Shown: positions 17,652-27,303, counted from the first letter of the stretch. The stretch is DNA of 64,000 nucleotides from an uncultured Coriobacteriales bacterium (GCA_934654475.1 CAKUFZ010000003.1:59125-123124), one strand, 5' to 3'. The notes: a model not told the origin generated them from the sequence alone. A program made the numbers and translations.

Positions 17652-19454
17652 CTAGTAAATCCCCGAGGTATCAGGGATGATGGAGCCCTCGGGACGCGTG
17701 GCATTGCCGGAGCTCAGCCACTCGGGAAGCGTGGAATCAGCGGCCACAAGCTCGTTGACGGTCACAAACTCGTAGCCTTCCGCCTGGAAGCGCTCGATGA
17801 TCGAGGGCAGCGCCACGACGTCGCGGTCACGGTTGCCGCCGGCGTCGTGCATGAGGATGATGGCGCCGTTGTAGTTGTCGCCCGACAGGCCGTTCGTGCA
17901 GTTCGCCACGATCTGGGCGGCGCCGTCTTCGATGCCCGACCCGTTGCTGGCGATGCTCCAGTCCTCGGAGTCGACGCTCCAATACACCGACATGGTGATG
18001 TCGCGTCCCGTATCGGCCATGTACTGGAGGAACTGCCAACCCCTGAGCTCGCCATAGGGCGGGCGGAGCACGGAGGTCTGGACGCCCGTCGCCTGCTCAA
18101 TGAGGTCGAACGTCTGAGAGATCTCGCCCTCGCGGGTTGCCGCGTCCATACCCGACAGCGTGCAGTCGTCGTGCGAGTAGGTGTGGCTTGCAATCTGATG
18201 ACCGGCGTCACGCACGCGCTGGGCCATCTGCGTGTACTCCTCGCCCGCGGCCAGGGTCGAGCCAAGCATGAAGAACGTCGCCTTTGCGCCGTATCGGGCA
18301 AGAATGTCGAGGTACTGCGGGGTGTAATCGAGGTTGGGTCCGTCGTCGAACGTGATGGCGACCAGACGGCGACCGTCGTCGGGGTTCACGCCGGAGTTGG
18401 CGATGATGAGGTCGCGCGCCTCCTGCGTCACGCCGCGGTCGATGGTGCGACCCGACACAACGCCCGTCTCCACCGTGGAGATGCCGTTCTGGCCCCACTG
18501 CTTCACATAGCCGATGGAGGCAAGCAGCAGGCTCGAGTCAGGCACCTGGATGCCGCAGGGAATCTCTGTCGTCTGCTTCGTAACGTCCTCGGTCTTGTCG
18601 GTGCCGTTGATGAACTCGAGGACGTCGCTCTCGCGCAGCTTGTAGGTGCTCACATCGACCGGCTCGCCGTTGACGCACAGCGTGTAGGGGTTGCCTGCGC
18701 CTCGCTCGAGCACATCGGGAATCTCGCCGTCAGCGCAGATGGAGACGAGGTTGCCCGAAACGGGAGACGCGTAACCGCGGCTCACGATCTCCTGCACCGA
18801 AAGACCGATGGGCAGATCGCGCACCTTGCCATCGATGGTGCACGCCACGGCGCGGTGCGTGTACCACAGGGCGCCACCCACACCCAGCAGCGCCACAGCG
18901 GCAATGCCGCCCGCAGCCATGCCCAAAAGCTTGCGGCGAGAGATACCGGAGCCGTTGTGCTGCGGGGTAAGGTTTCCCGAAGGGCCATACCCACCCTGAC
19001 GATGATGAGAGGAGCTCGTGACAGGCTCCACGCCCGAGGCGTTGTTAGGCCTGCGCGACGAGGTATATGCCTGGCCTGAGCCTACGGGATACTGCGTGGG
19101 CCGCTGGCCGCCCCGAGAACCCCTGGTGCTTCTCGAAGTGTTTCCGCCATAGGGGTCCGAACCATAGCAGCCCGACTGGCGAGGGGCATCCGCACCAGCG
19201 CTCTGGCCATAGCGTCCCTGGGGCTGCTGGCCACCGTAAGGGCTTGCCCCCCACTCGGCTTGTCCGTCCTGGTCATAGGCACCTGAATACGTCTGGCGCG
19301 TATATGCCGGCCTCGACGCGTTATAGCCCTGGTCGCGCGTCTCATACGCATCGCGTGAACCGTAGCCGGCACGACCATTGGCGTCCTGGGAGGCGTAAGG
19401 GTCACGCTCGTCATAGGTGTTGTTGTCATAATTGGGACGGCGACGGTCGGCCAT
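17652..19454 (-). CDS. Membrane-anchored polysaccharide deacetylase (paralogue 1)
   Basis: This 600-residue protein begins with about 165 residues rich in Tyr, Gly, Gln and Arg (disordered, cytoplasmic). A twin-arginine-like anchor (SRRKLLGMAAGGIAAVALL, about 170-195) follows. Next is a 90-residue domain beginning HRAVACTIDGKVRDLP that looks like a small beta-rich module of unknown role. The NodB deacetylase domain is C-terminal (about 370-580). Its motifs are intact: TFDDGP, HTYSH, RPPYG, DSEDW and ILMHD. It probably deacetylates peptidoglycan or a wall glycan. A close paralogue lies at 45388-46866. GGAGTG precedes the ATG. Confidence 0.9.
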   Translation of the reverse strand: MADRRRPNYDNNTYDERDPYASQDANGRAGYGSRDAYETRDQGYNASRPAYTRQTYSGAYDQDGQAEWGASPYGGQQPQGRYGQSAGADAPRQSGCYGSDPYGGNTSRSTRGSRGGQRPTQYPVGSGQAYTSSRRPNNASGVEPVTSSSHHRQGGYGPSGNLTPQHNGSGISRRKLLGMAAGGIAAVALLGVGGALWYTHRAVACTIDGKVRDLPIGLSVQEIVSRGYASPVSGNLVSICADGEIPDVLERGAGNPYTLCVNGEPVDVSTYKLRESDVLEFINGTDKTEDVTKQTTEIPCGIQVPDSSLLLASIGYVKQWGQNGISTVETGVVSGRTIDRGVTQEARDLIIANSGVNPDDGRRLVAITFDDGPNLDYTPQYLDILARYGAKATFFMLGSTLAAGEEYTQMAQRVRDAGHQIASHTYSHDDCTLSGMDAATREGEISQTFDLIEQATGVQTSVLRPPYGELRGWQFLQYMADTGRDITMSVYWSVDSEDWSIASNGSGIEDGAAQIVANCTNGLSGDNYNGAIILMHDAGGNRDRDVVALPSIIERFQAEGYEFVTVNELVAADSTLPEWLSSGNATRPEGSIIPDTSGIY

Positions 19455-19522
19455 TATGTGTCACTCCACTTTGGTTGAGGCGTATGCGCAAGGCGGCCGC
19501 GCGCGGCGGCCGTCATTCCATC

Positions 19523-20461
19523 CTACTTCTTTGCTTTGTCGTACTCCTTCTTGAAATCGGAGAACATGGAACCAGCCGATTTCAAGTGGTTCGTCACGGC
19601 CTTCTTGGCCGACGCGCTTGTGGACGTCTTCTTTGAAGATGACGAGGATGCGCTCTTGGTCGTCGTCTTTGTCGTCGCAGGCGCCTTCGAGCTCGCAGGT
19701 GAAGCGGCCTTCTTCTTTTCACCCATGCCGCTCTCGCGCTTGAAGCCGTCGACGGCACCCGTCACCGAGTTCTTGATGCGGCCCACGCCCTTGCCCACGG
19801 CTACCGTGCCGCTCTCGATGGCCTTGGCGGTTGCTTCCGTAGCTGCGGCCTGGGACTTTGCAGCGGTGGTGGACACCTTGGCCGAGGCCTCGCCGGCCTT
19901 GGCGGCCAGGCCACCGGAAGGCATGAGGTCCCTCGCCTCGGGCTTCACGATGAGGATGCCCTTCTTGTAGCCAACCATGAGGGCCGCGGGAATCTCAATC
20001 GAGCCCAGAAGGGCACGCGAGGTGGCGCCGTCGTCGAGGAACAACGAGTTGAGCTCACCGGTGCGCTCGTCAAACGAGAGCTCATCGACGCGACCGATCT
20101 CCACGCCATCGGAAGTCTTGACCTCCATGCCCTCCCAGATGATGCAGCGGTCCCAGTCGAGGTTGAGGCGCTTCATGGCCTCGTCGTCCCAGGACTTGCC
20201 GCCCATGGTGGGGACAATCACGCCGTCCTGCACATCCATGGCGTCGAGTGCCAGGAACTTCTCGGGACGCTTGATCATCCACAAAAGGTCGGGCCTGCGC
20301 ACGATAAAGCCCACAACCTTGAGGCCGTCAGGCGAGAACACCGTCTTGAAGACCTTGCCGATCTTGCGATGACGGCGCGGCACGCCGTTCTTGTCAAGCT
20401 CCTTGCCGGGCTTATGGGCGCGGCAAACCTTGACGCTTCTGACCTCTTTGGTAGTGAGCAT
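19523..20461 (-). CDS. PRC-barrel domain protein with Ala/Ser/Lys-rich tail
   Basis: This 312-residue protein has two PRC-barrel-like segments (about residues 1-95 and 105-175; the second contains DGVEIGRVDELSFDERTGEL). A low-complexity tail rich in Ala, Ser, Thr and Lys follows. PRC-barrels occur in RNA-processing and surface-associated proteins; the function here is unknown. It lies 41 nt downstream of the YtxH-like gene on the same strand. GGAGATC precedes the ATG. Confidence 0.7.
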   Translation of the reverse strand: MLTTKEVRSVKVCRAHKPGKELDKNGVPRRHRKIGKVFKTVFSPDGLKVVGFIVRRPDLLWMIKRPEKFLALDAMDVQDGVIVPTMGGKSWDDEAMKRLNLDWDRCIIWEGMEVKTSDGVEIGRVDELSFDERTGELNSLFLDDGATSRALLGSIEIPAALMVGYKKGILIVKPEARDLMPSGGLAAKAGEASAKVSTTAAKSQAAATEATAKAIESGTVAVGKGVGRIKNSVTGAVDGFKRESGMGEKKKAASPASSKAPATTKTTTKSASSSSSKKTSTSASAKKAVTNHLKSAGSMFSDFKKEYDKAKK

Positions 20462-20502
20462 GACTGGATCTCCGTTGGTTGTACGACGTGTTGGTTGCGT
20501 TT

Positions 20503-20880
20503 TTACTCGGCCTTGGAGGCGTCTTCAGCTTGCTCGGATGCCATGACATCGGCGGCCTTGTCAGCAACCTGGTCGGCATTCTTGGCAATGTCGGCGCGCA
20601 TCTGGTCCATGCGAGCACGCGCTGCGGCAATCTTCTCGCGCAGCTCGTCGGTCTTTTCGCCGGCCTCTTGAGCCGTCTGGGCAACATCGGCGCACGTGGC
20701 AGAAACGCTCTCGTTGAGCGTGTCGGCAACCTGACCGAAGGAAGCCTCAGCGGCCTGCGCAACCTTCTCGCGAGTCTCAGCACCGGAACGCGGAGCGATG
20801 AGGATACCGGCGACAACGCCGACGGCGGCACCCACGAGAGCGGCAAGGGCGACACGAGGGGTGTTTTTGGATGAGCTCAT
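20503..20880 (-). CDS. YtxH-like small membrane-anchored protein
   Basis: This 125-residue protein opens with a glycine/alanine-rich hydrophobic helix (ALAALVGAAVGVVAGILIAP, residues 10-29) and the YtxH hallmark APRSGAETREK. A long amphipathic helix follows. Proteins of this type are linked to general stress in Firmicutes; no enzymatic role is suggested. The ATG at 20880 has GAGGAG 7 nt upstream. It is probably co-transcribed with the PRC-barrel gene. Confidence 0.75.
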   Translation of the reverse strand: MSSSKNTPRVALAALVGAAVGVVAGILIAPRSGAETREKVAQAAEASFGQVADTLNESVSATCADVAQTAQEAGEKTDELREKIAAARARMDQMRADIAKNADQVADKAADVMASEQAEDASKAE

Positions 20881-20935
20881 AAGACTCTCCTCACAAACGT
20901 TGAATGGTTGAGTGCTTATACCCAACCGGCGGCCC

Positions 20936-21433
20936 TTAGTCCTGAGCCGCACCTTCAGGCAGACTCTTCACAAGAGCGTGCAGGCCCTCGACAATGCTTT
21001 CGAGGTCAGGCTTGGCGCCCTGGCCGCCCGTGAACGCCCACTCCATGATCCAAACGGCGCTCGAGACCACACCCGCCACGAGCACATCGTCGGGGCACGA
21101 CAGCTTGACGGTCCACGTGCGCTCCTCGCCCGGCACCGCGGCGGTGTTGCCGGCGCTCACGTCCTCAAGATCGAGGCGGCTCATGAGCTCGACGCACACA
21201 TGCTCGAGCAGGTGGGCGCACTCGGTGTTGGGCAGCGCGTCGCGGAAGACGTCGCCGGCCTCGCTGATGCAGGCATGGTCGGCAATCTGAGGCATGAGGT
21301 CGTAGACGCGCTGCGTGGCCTCGATGTCGTCGGAAGTCATGACGGGGGCGGCTGCGTCGAGCTGCACCGTGGCGCACAGCGTCTCGGGGCCGACCACGAC
21401 TTTTTTCAGCTCAAACAGGCTCATCTGCCTCAC
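20936..21433 (-). CDS. Stand-alone protein resembling the cyanophycin synthetase N-terminal domain
   Basis: This 165-residue protein contains ECAHLLEHVCVELMSRL (near residue 70), which resembles the HVVEHVALELQ-type segment of the N-terminal domain of cyanophycin synthetases. The ATP-grasp and ligase domains are absent here. A role in cyanophycin metabolism is therefore not supported; an independent domain of unknown function is more likely. The start may be GTG 21433 or ATG 21424. It lies upstream of ytxH-like and PRC-barrel genes on the same strand. Confidence 0.5.
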   Translation of the reverse strand: MRQMSLFELKKVVVGPETLCATVQLDAAAPVMTSDDIEATQRVYDLMPQIADHACISEAGDVFRDALPNTECAHLLEHVCVELMSRLDLEDVSAGNTAAVPGEERTWTVKLSCPDDVLVAGVVSSAVWIMEWAFTGGQGAKPDLESIVEGLHALVKSLPEGAAQD

Positions 21434-21450
21434 AGGCCTTTCTCTAAAAC

Positions 21451-21484
21451 GGGACGGCCCCCGGGGATACCCCGAGGAGCCGCC
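21451..21484 (-). terminator. Terminator after the CNNM/CorC gene
   Basis: A GC-rich imperfect stem of about 15 bp (GGCGGCTCCTCGGGG against CCCCGGGGGCCGTCC) with a short loop is followed on the minus strand by CGTTTTAG. It separates the CNNM gene from the next gene downstream. Confidence 0.55.
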
Positions 21485-21549
21485 TGATTCAAACTGCGTA
21501 TATGGTAGCGCAAATGCAAGGCGATGCGGGCGGGCGCACGCCCCTCACA

Positions 21550-22863
21550 TCAGTCTTCGTCGGACTCTTCGGGCTCACTTGCCTCGGGGGCGATTGCGTG
21601 CACCGACTCGATGCGACGACCGTCCATGGAGGTCACCTTGAAGGTCCAGCCGTCCTTCTCGATGACGTCGCCCTCCTCGGGGAGCTTGTCGGCCTCGTAC
21701 ATGAACCAGCCACCGACCGTGTCGTACTCCTCGCTTTCGTCGATGGGCCAGCCGAGCTCGACGGCGTCGTCGACCGAGAACGTGCCGTCGACTTCCCACT
21801 CGCGCTCGGAAAGGCGCGTGAGCTCCTGCTCGTCCTGGTCGTACTCGTCGCGAATCTCGCCCACGACCTCCTCCACGATGTCCTCGATCGTGATGAGGCC
21901 GGCCGTACCGCCGTACTCGTCGATGACGATGGCCATCTGCTCGCGCTCGGCGCGCATCTGGGTGAGCAAGGGCAGCAGGTCCTTCGTCTCAGGAACGAAC
22001 AGGCACGGACGCACGAATTCCGACACGGCGTTGTCGCCCTTGCCTGCAAGCGCGGGGGCGATGAGGTCCTTGATCTTGACGATGCCGATGACCTCGTCCA
22101 TGTCGTCGTGATACACGGGCATGCGCGAATAGCCGGTCTTCTGCATCAAGGAGAGCACCTCGCGGGCGCTCTGCACGTCCTCGACGGCAGTGACGTCGAC
22201 GCGAGGCACCATGACCTGGCGCACCACGGCGTCGCCCAGGTCGAACACCTCGTGAATCATGCGCTTCTCGTCGTCGGAGAGGTCCTCCTGCTCGGCGACC
22301 ATGTACTTGATCTCCTCCTCGGAGACCTGACCCTCGTCAGCCTGCTTGATGCGGAACACGCTCGCCACGAGGTTGGCGCTGGCGCTGGTGAGCCATACAA
22401 GCGGCGAAGCAATCTTGCCGAAGACGATGAGCGGGCCCGACACCATCTTGGCGACTTTCTCAGTGTCGGCCAAGGCGATGCGCTTGGGCACGAGCTCGCC
22501 GAGAACGATGCTGAAGTACGACACGGCGAGCGTGATGAGGATGGGCGAAAGCACCGGCGCCACAGCCGTGAGCCAGCCGATGCCAAAGGAGCTCATCCAC
22601 TGCGCAAAGGGGTCAGACAGGTTCGTGGAAGCGACCGCCGACGAGAAGAAACCAACGAGCGTGATGGCCACCTGAATGGTCGCCAGGAAGTTGCCCGAGT
22701 CGCTTGCGAGGTTCGCCGCGCGCTTGGCCGACTTGTCTCCTTCCTCAGCCTCATGATCGAGCAACGGCTTGCTCGCGTTGACCAACGCCATCTCCGACAT
22801 GGAGAAGTAGCCGTTCACCAAGATGAGAACGAATGCAAGAAGGATGGATAAGCCTATGCCCAT
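21550..22863 (-). CDS. CNNM/CorC family transporter-associated protein (DUF21-CBS-CorC)
   Basis: This 437-residue protein has an N-terminal DUF21 membrane domain of about four helices (residues 1-175; LGELVPKRIAL is characteristic). A CBS pair follows (about 210-335; VMVPRVDVTAV and IVIDEYGGTAGLITIEDIVEE). A C-terminal CorC/HlyC domain with an acidic tail completes it. Family members act in Mg2+ or Co2+ transport, although many are annotated as hemolysins. The start ATG has GGAGGT 13 nt upstream, a rather long spacing. Confidence 0.9.
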   Translation of the reverse strand: MGIGLSILLAFVLILVNGYFSMSEMALVNASKPLLDHEAEEGDKSAKRAANLASDSGNFLATIQVAITLVGFFSSAVASTNLSDPFAQWMSSFGIGWLTAVAPVLSPILITLAVSYFSIVLGELVPKRIALADTEKVAKMVSGPLIVFGKIASPLVWLTSASANLVASVFRIKQADEGQVSEEEIKYMVAEQEDLSDDEKRMIHEVFDLGDAVVRQVMVPRVDVTAVEDVQSAREVLSLMQKTGYSRMPVYHDDMDEVIGIVKIKDLIAPALAGKGDNAVSEFVRPCLFVPETKDLLPLLTQMRAEREQMAIVIDEYGGTAGLITIEDIVEEVVGEIRDEYDQDEQELTRLSEREWEVDGTFSVDDAVELGWPIDESEEYDTVGGWFMYEADKLPEEGDVIEKDGWTFKVTSMDGRRIESVHAIAPEASEPEESDED

Positions 22864-22908
22864 ACGAAAACGCCGACCTCCAAAAGTTACGAGACAACAG
22901 GACGTGCA

Positions 22909-22937
22909 TGCAGGCGCTAAGAGCGCCGGCGCCTGCA
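22909..22937 (-). terminator. Hairpin after the hemolysin III gene
   Basis: TGCAGGCGC and GCGCCTGCA form a perfect 9-bp stem 5 nt after the stop codon. There is no T-run, so it may end or protect the transcript. Confidence 0.5.
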
Positions 22938-22941
22938 GACG

Positions 22942-23715
22942 TTAGAACACAAAAAGCAGCACTGCCAAAGTATGGCAAACACTGCCGCCCAACACAAAGA
23001 AGTGAAACACCATATGTGAGTATGGGATGCGCTTCAGCACATAGAAGACACAGCCCACCGAGTACGAGAGGCCTCCCGCGATGAGCAGCGCCATGCCGCC
23101 GACAGGCAGAAGCGTCGCGAGCACCGGCAGCTTGAAGACAAGGCACCATCCCATCGCCAGGTAGATGAGGGCCGAGACCCACTTGGGCTGGCGCTGGCGA
23201 GCAAAGCACTCGATGAGCACGCCTATGAGGGCGACGATCCACACCGCGACGCACAGGGCAACGCCGCCCTCGTCGTGCAGCGTCACAAGCGTAAACGGTG
23301 CATAGCAGCCCGCAATGAGCAGGTAGATGACGCTGTGGTCGAGAATCCGCAGGACGGCCTTGCCGCGAGGTGCCTGAATGGCGTGGTAGAGCGTGGAGAA
23401 GAGGTACTCCAGCACGAGCGTCACGCCCATCATGACAGCCGCGCAGGTCCTAAGGCCGCCTCCGGTATGGGCGGCTTTCACGCACAGCAAGACAAGCGCC
23501 GCCACCGCAAGGCCAAAACCCACTCCGTGCGAGACCGCGTTGCCAATCTCCTCGCCCGTTGAGTAAAGCCTGCCACGACGCTTCTTGGCATCGAAACGCT
23601 CGAGCACCGGGTGCGAGGAAGCAGGCGTCAGGGTAGCCTCGGGGCCTCCGGCAACTGCGCAGAAAACCCCAAGGCCAGCATCTTGCCTGGTCTCTTCTTC
23701 CAACTTGTTGCCCAT
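22942..23715 (-). CDS. Hemolysin III family (PAQR-like) membrane protein
   Basis: This 257-residue protein has seven predicted helices. It carries the family motifs EEIGNAVSHGVG, STLYHAI, LDHSVIYLLIAGCYAPF and HMVFHFFVLGGSVCH, whose Ser/His/Asp residues form the metal site of PAQR-type hydrolases. An N-terminal extension of about 48 residues precedes the core. GGAGGG precedes the ATG at 23715. The biological role of bacterial members is unclear; membrane homeostasis is a common suggestion. Confidence 0.88.
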   Translation of the reverse strand: MGNKLEEETRQDAGLGVFCAVAGGPEATLTPASSHPVLERFDAKKRRGRLYSTGEEIGNAVSHGVGFGLAVAALVLLCVKAAHTGGGLRTCAAVMMGVTLVLEYLFSTLYHAIQAPRGKAVLRILDHSVIYLLIAGCYAPFTLVTLHDEGGVALCVAVWIVALIGVLIECFARQRQPKWVSALIYLAMGWCLVFKLPVLATLLPVGGMALLIAGGLSYSVGCVFYVLKRIPYSHMVFHFFVLGGSVCHTLAVLLFVF

Positions 23716-23830
23716 GTGCCCTCCTTCTCCCCCGTATCCCCTGCAACGCGAGTGTTCGAGCGCGTCGCAAATTCATCTGACTGTACCCACATGCCTGGCA
23801 CGGCACTAGGCAATGCCTGAAAAGAACGCA

Positions 23831-23868
23831 AAAGCGGGACGAGCGGCCCACAAACCGCTCGCCCCGTC
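23831..23868 (-). terminator. Terminator after the DUF815 ATPase gene
   Basis: GCGAGCGG and CCGCTCGT, extended by a GGG/CCC segment, form a strong stem with an 8-nt loop. On the minus strand it is followed by GCTTTTGCGTTCTTTTC. It lies 10 nt after the stop codon. Confidence 0.65.
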
Positions 23869-23877
23869 TTGGGTAGC

Positions 23878-25131
23878 CTAGGCCTCTTGTTGCGCCACGA
23901 GCGAGTCGACGTACTGGCGCGCTGCCCTGGCCGAACGTCCCCCGCGGCCCAGCGCGAAGCGTTCCGCCCCCGCCTCGAGCTCCTCGGCAGGCACGGCCAG
24001 GTCGCATGTGCGCGCAAGTTGACGCACAATGGCCAGGTAGGCCGCCTTGTCCGGCTTGAAGAAGGAAATCTGCAAGCCGAAGCGCTCGGACAGCGACAGG
24101 GTCTCCTGCATCGTGTCGTTGCGATGGATGTCGTCGCCGTCGCGCGCGGAGAAGCTCTCCTTCACGAGATGGCGGCGGTTCGACGTGGCGTAGATGACCA
24201 CGTTCGGACTCTTCGACGACACGCCGCCCTCGAGCACCGCCTTGAGAGCCGCATAGTTGTCGTCGTCGCGGGCAAACGACAGGTCGTCGATGAAGACGAT
24301 GAACTTGAGCGGGTTGGCGGCAAGCTCGTCGAGCACCGCCGGGATGAGCTTGAGCTGGTCCTTGCGGACCTCGATGATGCGCAGCCCCTCGCCGGCGAGC
24401 TCGTTGACAACGGCCTTCACCGTGGACGACTTGCCCGTGCCCGCATCGCCCGACAGCAGCACGTTGGCCGCGGGCTTGCCAGCCAAAAGGGCGCGCGTGT
24501 TGGCCAGAATGAGACCCTTCTCGCGCTCGTAGCCAGCAAGGTCGGACAGACGCTGGGGGTCGGGGTGCGCCACGGGGCACACCGTGCCGTCGTCTGCCAG
24601 CGAGAACATGCGGTACCGCGCGTACATGCCAAAGCCGAAACGGCCCACCTGCTCAATGCGGGACGCGTACTCCGACACCAGCTCGACCCGCTCGGTCTCA
24701 AAGCCGGGCATGAAGCCCTGCCAGTCGAGACCCATGCGCAGTGCCGCCGGGGTGAGGTTGGCGACCTCCTGCAAGGTGCGCAGGTCGGCGCGGGCGCATG
24801 TCTCCATCGAGGCGGCGACGTTGCGCCCGGCCGCATGGGCGAGCACATAGGGGTTCTCGTCGTTGCACACCGCGTCGAGCACATAGCGCGCCAGGCTGTC
24901 GTGGCCGCTTGCGTACAGGCGGCTCACAAACTCGCCGTACATCGACACGCAGGCATGCACGGGAGCGTCGCGCCTGCAGTCCAGGTAGCTCAAAAGCCCT
25001 GCCACAACAGGGTCGGCAAGCAATCCGCGGAAGACCCCGAGCGCCCGCAGGCGCAAGGAGAGGTCCGCGAGCATCGGAGCGCGCTGGGCAAAGGAGGCCG
25101 GCGTGGCGGGACCGTTAGTTGAGGACGGCAC
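23878..25131 (-). CDS. AAA+ ATPase, DUF815 family
   Basis: This 417-residue protein has an N-terminal helical region (1-205) and an AAA+ core. Walker A is GDAGTGKSS (near residue 228), Walker B is FIDDLSF, and the sensor segment ATSNRRHLV is followed by an acidic DGDDIH stretch, which is typical of DUF815. These proteins are predicted ATPases of unknown substrate. The GTG start lies 17 nt inside the end of ilvD, so it is read with the ilv genes or at least coupled to ilvD. No functional link to amino acid synthesis is evident. Confidence 0.85.
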   Translation of the reverse strand: MPSSTNGPATPASFAQRAPMLADLSLRLRALGVFRGLLADPVVAGLLSYLDCRRDAPVHACVSMYGEFVSRLYASGHDSLARYVLDAVCNDENPYVLAHAAGRNVAASMETCARADLRTLQEVANLTPAALRMGLDWQGFMPGFETERVELVSEYASRIEQVGRFGFGMYARYRMFSLADDGTVCPVAHPDPQRLSDLAGYEREKGLILANTRALLAGKPAANVLLSGDAGTGKSSTVKAVVNELAGEGLRIIEVRKDQLKLIPAVLDELAANPLKFIVFIDDLSFARDDDNYAALKAVLEGGVSSKSPNVVIYATSNRRHLVKESFSARDGDDIHRNDTMQETLSLSERFGLQISFFKPDKAAYLAIVRQLARTCDLAVPAEELEAGAERFALGRGGRSARAARQYVDSLVAQQEA

Positions 25132-26776
25132 CGGTCGCTCCGCTCGAGACGAGGGCGGCGTAACGCTTCAGGTAGCCGGAGAGCTCCTTGGTCTTGGGCG
25201 TGAAGGCCGCCATGCGACGGTCGAGCTCCTCCTGGGGAATCTTGAGCTCGATGGTGTAGTTGGGGATGTCGATGGAGATGATGTCGCCCTCCTCCACGAC
25301 GCCGATGGGGCCGCCGCTGGCAGCCTCAGGCGAGACATGGCCGATGCACGCACCGCGCGTGGCACCCGAGAAACGGCCGTCGGTGATGAGGGCCACGGAG
25401 TTGCCCAGGCCCTGACCCATGATGGCCGAGGTGGGGTTCAGCATCTCGCGCATGCCAGGGCCGCCCTTGGGGCCCTCGTAGCGGATGACCACGACGTCGC
25501 CGGGGTTGATCTTGCCGGCGTTGATGGCGTTCTGGGCGTCCTCCTCGCAGTCGAAGACGCGAGCGGGGCCCTCGTGCACCTGCATCTCGGGGAGCACGGC
25601 CGAGCGCTTGACGACCGAGCCGTCAGGGGCAAGGTTGCCGCGCAGCACAGCGATGCCGCCCGTGGGGCTATAGGGGTTGTCAACAGGGCGAATGACCTCG
25701 AAGTCGAGGTTCTTGGCGTCGGCGATGTTCTCGCCCACGGTCTTGCCCGTGACAGTCATGCAGTCGGTGTGGATGAGGCCGAGCTCGCTGAGCTCGTGCA
25801 TGACGGCATACACGCCGCCTGCCTCGTCGAGCTGCTCCATGTAGGTGCGGCCGGCCGGCGCCAGGTGGCACAGGTTGGGGGTCTTCATGCTCATGGCGTT
25901 GGCGATGTCGAGGTTGATGTCGATGCCGCACTCATGGGCGATGGCAGGCAGGTGAAGCATGGAGTTGGTGGAGCAGCCCAGAGCCATGTCAACCGTGAGG
26001 GCGTTCTCGAAGGCCTCCTGCGTCATGATGTCGCGCGGGCGGATGTCGCGCTTGAGCATCTCCATGACGGCCATGCCCGCGTGCTTGGCCAGCTCCAGGC
26101 GACGCGAGTACACGGCGGGGATGGTGCCGTTGCCGCGCAGGCCCATGCCGAGAGCCTCGGTGAGGCAGTTCATGGAGTTGGCAGTGTACATGCCCGAGCA
26201 GGAACCGCAGGTGGGGCAGACGCGACGCGCGTAGTCCTCCACCTCTTCGGCGGTCATGTTGCCGGCGGAGTACTTGCCCTGCGCCTCGAACATGGAGGAA
26301 AGGCTGGTACGTGCGCCGTTCACATGGCCGGCGAGCATGGGGCCGCCCGACACAAAGGTCGTGGGGATGTTGAGGCGCGCGGCAGCCATGAGCAGGCCAG
26401 GCACGTTCTTGTCGCAGTTAGGCACCATGACAAGGGCGTCGAAACCATGGGCAAGCGCCATGGCCTCGGTGGAGTCAGCGATGAGGTCGCGCGTGACGAG
26501 CGAGTACTTCATGCCGATGTGGCCCATGGCGATGCCGTCGCACACGGCGATGGCAGGGAAGACGATAGGGGTGCCGCCGGCCATGGCAACGCCCATCTTG
26601 ACGGCGTCGACGATCTTGTCGATGTTCATGTGGCCGGGAACGATCTCGTTGTACGAGCTCACGATGCCCACGAGCGGACGGGCGATCTCCTCGTCGGTGA
26701 GGCCCAGTGCGTGGTACAGCGAGCGATGCGCCCCGTTCATGGGGCCGAACTTGATGGCATCAGACTTGACGTTCAT
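25115..26776 (-). CDS. ilvD: Dihydroxy-acid dehydratase
   Basis: This enzyme dehydrates dihydroxyisovalerate and dihydroxymethylvalerate to the 2-keto acids for valine, leucine and isoleucine. It has 553 residues from the ATG at 26776, which gives the family start [13 protein letters not shown]. Fe-S ligand cysteines are visible in [10 protein letters not shown] and [16 protein letters not shown], with a third in [10 protein letters not shown]. It lies downstream of ilvB-ilvN-ilvC but is separated from ilvC by a 553-nt gap that holds three hairpin repeats. Confidence 0.96.
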   Translation of the reverse strand: MNVKSDAIKFGPMNGAHRSLYHALGLTDEEIARPLVGIVSSYNEIVPGHMNIDKIVDAVKMGVAMAGGTPIVFPAIAVCDGIAMGHIGMKYSLVTRDLIADSTEAMALAHGFDALVMVPNCDKNVPGLLMAAARLNIPTTFVSGGPMLAGHVNGARTSLSSMFEAQGKYSAGNMTAEEVEDYARRVCPTCGSCSGMYTANSMNCLTEALGMGLRGNGTIPAVYSRRLELAKHAGMAVMEMLKRDIRPRDIMTQEAFENALTVDMALGCSTNSMLHLPAIAHECGIDINLDIANAMSMKTPNLCHLAPAGRTYMEQLDEAGGVYAVMHELSELGLIHTDCMTVTGKTVGENIADAKNLDFEVIRPVDNPYSPTGGIAVLRGNLAPDGSVVKRSAVLPEMQVHEGPARVFDCEEDAQNAINAGKINPGDVVVIRYEGPKGGPGMREMLNPTSAIMGQGLGNSVALITDGRFSGATRGACIGHVSPEAASGGPIGVVEEGDIISIDIPNYTIELKIPQEELDRRMAAFTPKTKELSGYLKRYAALVSSGATGAVLN

Positions 26777-26929
26777 AGAAGAGAACCTCTCCCTTGGCAA
26801 CGGTATAACCTTATATTGTACGACGCGGCCATTCGACGTCAGTTTTCCGAGACCTACAATAGACAAATCGCCACATGGACACCGCAGCACAACCCGCGTT
26901 TTACACCTTCAAAACGGCATGCAAAAGGC

Positions 26930-27003
26930 CCCAGGTTTCCTTCGGGCGCAGTTCCGCAGCGGCGAAGCCGCGAGGACTGTCTGAGCACCGAAGGAAGCCT
27001 GGG
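26930..27003. repeat. Structured repeat copy 1 (ilvC-ilvD gap)
   Basis: The outer stem pairs CCCAGGTTTCCTTCGG with CCGAAGGAAGCCTGGG. It encloses a conserved core of about 42 nt beginning GCGCAGTTCCGCAGCGG and ending GAGGACTGTCTGAGCA. Inside the core, CAGTTCC can pair with GGACTG and GCGGC with GCCGC. There is no open frame with a ribosome site. Confidence 0.9.
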
Positions 27004-27076
27004 ACCCCGGGCGACAACCGCCCAAAACGCTCTTAAGCCCCCGGCGGGAATCCCATATCGACAGCACGCAAAGGTT

Positions 27077-27148
27077 CCAGGTTTCCTTCGGGCGCAGTTC
27101 CGCAGCGGCGCAACCGCGAGGACTGTCTGAGCACCGAAGGAAGCCTGG
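27077..27148. repeat. Structured repeat copy 2 (ilvC-ilvD gap)
   Basis: This copy starts 146 nt after the first. The core is the same except that the terminal hairpin reads GCGGCGCAACCGC instead of GCGGCGAAGCCGC. The outer stem (CCAGGTTTCCTTCGG with CCGAAGGAAGCCTGG) matches copy 1. Flanking GCA.GCAAAGG and GGGAATCCCATA segments are also repeated, so the duplicated unit is about 147 nt. Confidence 0.9.
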
Positions 27149-27224
27149 GACCCCCGGGCGACAACCACCCGCCAAGCGCCCCTAAGCCCCCAGACGGGAA
27201 TCCCATAGAGGGCAGCATGCAAAG

Positions 27225-27303
27225 GGGCCCGGTTTGGTTCAGGCGCAGTTCCGCAGCGGCGAAGCCGCGAGGACTGTCTGAGCACTGAACCAAACCGGGC
27301 CCC
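27225..27303. repeat. Structured repeat copy 3 with compensatory stem changes
   Basis: The core is identical to copy 1, but the outer stem is different on both sides: GGGCCCGGTTTGGTTCAG pairs perfectly (18 bp) with CTGAACCAAACCGGGCCC. The change of both strands while the pairing is kept is direct evidence for a selected secondary structure. It ends 26 nt before the ilvC stop codon. Confidence 0.9.

Noticed and set aside
26930..27303. CRISPR array
   Set aside because: The repeats are about 70-80 nt with long inner structure and spacing of about 147 nt, only three copies, no unique spacers of constant size and no cas gene.
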